In this document: positions 60,331-64,000 of the stretch, piece after piece
Layout: each line of letters opens with the position of its first letter
How positions within the stretch are numbered: position 1 is the first letter of the stretch
Source of the DNA: Zhengitettix transpicula
Lineage: Eukaryota; Arthropoda; Insecta; Orthoptera; Tetrigidae
Direction of reading: 5' to 3'
Assembly (NCBI GenBank): GCA_037074705.1
Contig: CM073595.1
Coordinates: 72,836,139 to 72,900,138, forward strand
Length of the DNA stretch: 64,000 bases
Notes under the pieces: generated by a model
What the model was told of the DNA's origin: nothing
The model's database searches: none
What the model saw: only the letters and a program-made list of their open reading frames with translations
Position numbers and translations under genes: made by a program

Positions 60331-63300
60331 GTAAAAAAAATACTTTCTTATATTGTTGACAGTCATGTGTTACTTTAATTTTTTTTAAATAATTTTTTAT
60401 TGAATTTTGGACATTATTTATATTTTTTATTCGTTTTACTTTCTAAATCGCCAAAGTCAGTTATATAAATATTTTTAAGATATTGCGTATATTAGTACAA
60501 AAATAATTACGGAGAATTAGAGAGAAAAATGTTAAATAAATTACTAAAATTGATGCATATTTACGAAATATTCTATAAAATTTCCTTTTTAGTGAGCTTA
60601 TTACAGACATCACATCCAAGTTGGATGTCAAAATGGAGTGGCTCGTATTAAAGCTGTGACTTTTGGAGGCCTTAATCCCTGCACACGTACGCCTGTATTT
60701 GGAACTGCTACATTCCGTATGCACAGTCATCTCCTCGCTGGCTATTCACATGTAAACTTTGATTGCAGTTATCATTAAAATTATTTTCTGCCACTAAGCC
60801 CTTGAAATAGTTGAAAGCTTCATAAAGACGCGATACTGAAGGCTCTGCACGTAATACTTTTATGACGCGTTGGAGAGGTAACTGTTTACTACGTCTTATT
60901 TTTCTCAGAATGGCAGATTTTATTTTTATTGTATTCCCTGGTGACGTGGATGCCTAATAAAATTGAAATTATATCTGGAAAATATCAATGCAAAGAAACG
61001 TTAATTTTTAAAAAATAATAATTAATAACTACTGAAGTCTATCTTTTCTGAGGGCTCAATTATTTTCATCAAAATATTTTGTTTATCGGACATAATCAAA
61101 CCAATTCACATAGATGACTGAGTATTTTTTTGTAAAATAATTTTTGCATCTTAACGTCAAAATTTTTAAAGCACGTTTCTCAAAGTTAAATGTGTCAATT
61201 ATAAATTATGGATGAAAACTAAGCATAGAAAATATATTTTAGCGTCGTGAGGACAATAAAATTATTTTCATGGCAAATTCCACATTAATTTTTCTGTTAT
61301 AAACGGTTTTTGCACATTTTTTCTAATTATAAACAATATAACTTTATAGATCGGAAGTTATTTTTACTCCAAATTGTAATACAATTTCTGCGTTTTGTTT
61401 TGAATTTTACAGCACGGGTTCCGATTTTTTTTTATTATTAGTACCGCAACATTAGAAAAGCTCAACATGCACGAACAATTAAGAAATAATTCAAGACTCC
61501 CTCATTAGCATCTAAATTGTTATTTGACGATATTTTATTTTCATTAATTATTCATATTATAACGTGCACTATAAAATTAGTTATAGCACTGACAAGAATA
61601 TACAAATCAATAAAGAGCCGTAGAAAATTTAAATAATTAAAACTTTCCTGCAATTTTTACTCAATTACATAAAGAGGAATAAACTGTCCCATATTTGCCT
61701 GTATTGTTTAATGTAGGCTTCGATTCAGTGATATTAATGTGATGCTTGTGTTTTGTGATGTAAAATATAATTTTAATTTTTTTTATAATTGTGGACTTTT
61801 TCCGTAAAGCTATCAGTGATTTCTCAAAGATTCTTTTATTTAATTAATGAAAGGTGTAATGTAAAGGTCAGGCATATTCACAGAGTCTGTAGTTAAAATT
61901 TAAACCCGTAAAATTTTGAATCAAATAATGTTTTTAAAATTATTGTTAACACAGAAAGTAACATTCGGTAAGCTTCAGACTAGAAAAGCCTTAATCTCAC
62001 CGTATTCTCACTACTATTAAATCAAATATGGTCATCTTTACTGCCCGATATTCCATTTTTATCTCTGAAAACCTTACGAGTATCACCAAATGAAAATCAT
62101 AATTTGAATACAAGTAATGGCTTCATGATACATACAGTATACATTTCTCAAAATTTTCTGGTATCCATTTTCGTGCGTTTACAGGTCCCTTATATTCAAG
62201 GTACGCCTCCCAAGTGAACCCGAATCGTTCTAGCGCTCCCAGTGGGCCGATATCGTCCACTTTGGGAACGAGTGGTCTAGAGTAAAGAGGTGCGAAGCAC
62301 TTCTCATTCCCGAGATTCCCCACAATGCCTCTCATAGGTGAAATATTCGCCATTTCATCTGTAGCCAAATTTGTTCAGTACCCGAGAGAAATGGTTTCTC
62401 TGTATATTACTAACGGCTATAAACGAAACGGGGAAGATAGAAATCTAAGCAATTAGAAGGCCTCTCAAGGTTTCATATATTTCAAATTAAAATTTTGTTT
62501 CGCGAAGGACTTTGAGAGGACCTACGGAAACGTCTGTTTAAAGGCAACTTTAATTTTTGGCCATTTGCGTTTCGCCGTAGTATCCCAGATTTTTAAATGT
62601 GTTACGTGTCATTGCAGGGACTTTGAGGAGCGCTACCTCGTAATTAATTTGTCAACTGAGGGAAGAATCCCCGGTTGGAAATACGAGCTTGCAAGAGCGG
62701 CATTGTCCCTGCTTCCATTTCTGTTGAGGCAGGAAGAGTGCTCCGGCTTTGTGCTTATTAAGTTTACCAGCGGTCAACACATATATTGAGTCCAGACATT
62801 GTCTTAGAAGCCATCGGGGCTGTCAGAAAAGTGACAATACTTCCTTAATAACGGTACACAATTAAGCAAGAAATATATCAATATGCCTAGAAGGATGCTG
62901 AAATGTTTTGTTTCACATTTACCCACAAAAAATCCTATTACAATAATAACAAAACTAAAATAGTAATAAGTATATTAGCTGGCACGCATTTCACACATTT
63001 CACTGACAGATTTAAAATCAAGTGTTCCCCGTGGGATTTCTACTCTGTAAGACTACCCGAATGAATTGAAAATAATATTAACTTATTTTTTCGATTTGTT
63101 TCCATTTTTTTTGTATAATCCGCCAACAATAACTTGGGTTATAATATAAACGGTAAGAAAGTAACTCAATTAAAAACAGCTGTAAATATTTTGAATAGGA
63201 AGAGCAATTAAATTCTGCGTCTCGAAAATCGTAGAATTCTCGACACTTCGTAATGAGAATATTGAAAAATGGCGAGCGAAAAATTCAAATATCTTGCGTA

Positions 63301-64000
63301 TAAATCTCTGGTTCGTCACGGCCGAGATAAAAGTATAAAAATTAGGATGGGAATCATTGGGAAACAGAAGGAAAGAAATAAATGATTTTCGTTCTATTTA
63401 AATCGTACACGGGAAACAAAGCCTGGAAAGACATAAGCTTGAAAAACCAATTTGCATTGGGAGAGGTGATCACAAATTTAAAATTAAAACGGGACCGCGA
63501 AAACAAGCCGCAAAGAAATTTTCATTGTTAAACAGATCGGAACAATATACCTGCACCACTGTTTGAGGACAATCTTCAAGCAACAAGAAGTTTAAAAATA
63601 ATCTAGATTCGTGAAGTTAAAATCTTTTATTTTCCCTCTAAAATTAACTTTTTTATGTGTATCTTTTCTTTTAATAAAGTGAATTGTTTAAAAGTGTGGA
63701 CAAATTTCTGAGACTCATTTTATATCTAAATTGTATAATTTCATTCGCAGCAAATTATATACATACATACAGTACTTAACATTTCTGGAATCCGCGGAAA
63801 CGGCGTGGATAAAATTAAAGAATACACGAGGGCTATCTAAAAGCTCCAGAAATATTTGGATAAAACAGAATTGCACTATATTTCCATCTGATTGAACACC
63901 GTGACCTTCAGAGCGTATAACACAGCAGCCATTGGTCTTTTCATGAACTGAAATTTCCCTCAAAGTTGCTTTACAGTGAGCGTATTTACTACTACCACCA
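60331..64000. other. Noncoding stretch with unidentified frames
   Basis: No gene recognised. The minus frame at 62123-62353 (ATG start at 62353, reads MANISPMRGIVGNLGNEKCF at its start) lies in a GC-richer pocket and reads like protein, with two Trp, but I cannot assign it. Frames at 60461-60730, 62565-62789 and 63715-63963 are also unassigned. Confidence 0.4.

Noticed and set aside
1..64000. tRNA, rRNA, CRISPR, bacterial promoters and operons
   Set aside because: I looked for T-loop-like motifs, short repeat-spacer arrays and gene runs and saw none; the window is consistent with eukaryotic intergenic or intronic DNA.

Overview
This window looks like AT-rich, repeat-filled noncoding DNA from an animal genome, most likely an arthropod and probably an insect. 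No bacterial gene layout, operon, rRNA, tRNA or CRISPR array is visible. The longest open frames are only about 60-150 codons, many lack an ATG, and most are open by chance or lie inside repeats. I see no intact host gene. The best exon candidate is a 114-bp stretch on the minus strand near 43.2 kb. The insect guess rests on the mobile elements present (a Penelope-like element, a jockey-type LINE and short Helitron-like elements) and not on a host gene.

Mobile-element content. (1) A Helitron-like nonautonomous family is present in eight copies (about 4.46, 9.16, 10.3-12.3, 18.9, 33.9-36.2, 40.4, 48.1 and 52.9 kb). The 5' end resembles TCTAATAAATAAAATAGA. The 3' end has a small GC hairpin followed by a CTAG-like end and usually a T. 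Five copies are about 0.37-0.43 kb. The copy at 10.3-12.3 kb carries about seven diverged internal units of roughly 265-290 bp, and the copy at 33.9 kb is split by about 1.3 kb of other DNA. (2) A decayed Penelope-like element (PLE) lies at 26.07-27.7 kb, with reverse transcriptase and GIY-YIG endonuclease remnants. It is interrupted by the 3' end of a jockey-type LINE at 26.52-26.9 kb. (3) Many hammerhead-ribozyme-like motifs of the kind PLEs carry in their terminal repeats lie at 12.35, 27.63, 31.71, 34.92, 35.19/35.45, 37.38, 51.29/51.43 and 56.49 kb, with a weak one at 22.9 kb. Two of these sites are large inverted repeats with a motif in each arm. (4) Other repeats are a two-copy family (1.59 and 57.45 kb), a three-unit tandem array of about 175 bp (6.95-7.46 kb), two foldback elements (42.57 and 60.14 kb), a direct-repeat pair (27.7/28.2 kb) and several (TA)n tracts.

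Layout. 0-10 kb: one copy of the two-copy repeat, one short Helitron-like copy, the tandem array and a Helitron-like tail. 10-13 kb: the expanded Helitron-like copy, directly abutted by a hammerhead-bearing PLE terminal fragment. 13-26 kb: mostly unique AT-rich DNA with one Helitron-like copy and a few GC-richer pockets holding CRE-like sites. 26-28.3 kb: the nested PLE/LINE wreck. 28-38 kb: AT-rich DNA with several hammerhead motifs, the split Helitron-like copy and the 370-bp palindrome. 38-53 kb: three more Helitron-like copies, a foldback, the exon candidate and a second hammerhead palindrome. 53-64 kb: the second copy of the two-copy repeat, a foldback and unexplained open frames.

The most interesting signal is the density and diversity of hammerhead-like motifs, several in inverted pairs, with one inverted pair sitting inside a Helitron-like copy. 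All calls come from reading the sequence by eye. Boundaries of degenerate repeats are approximate, and no folding or database search was run.
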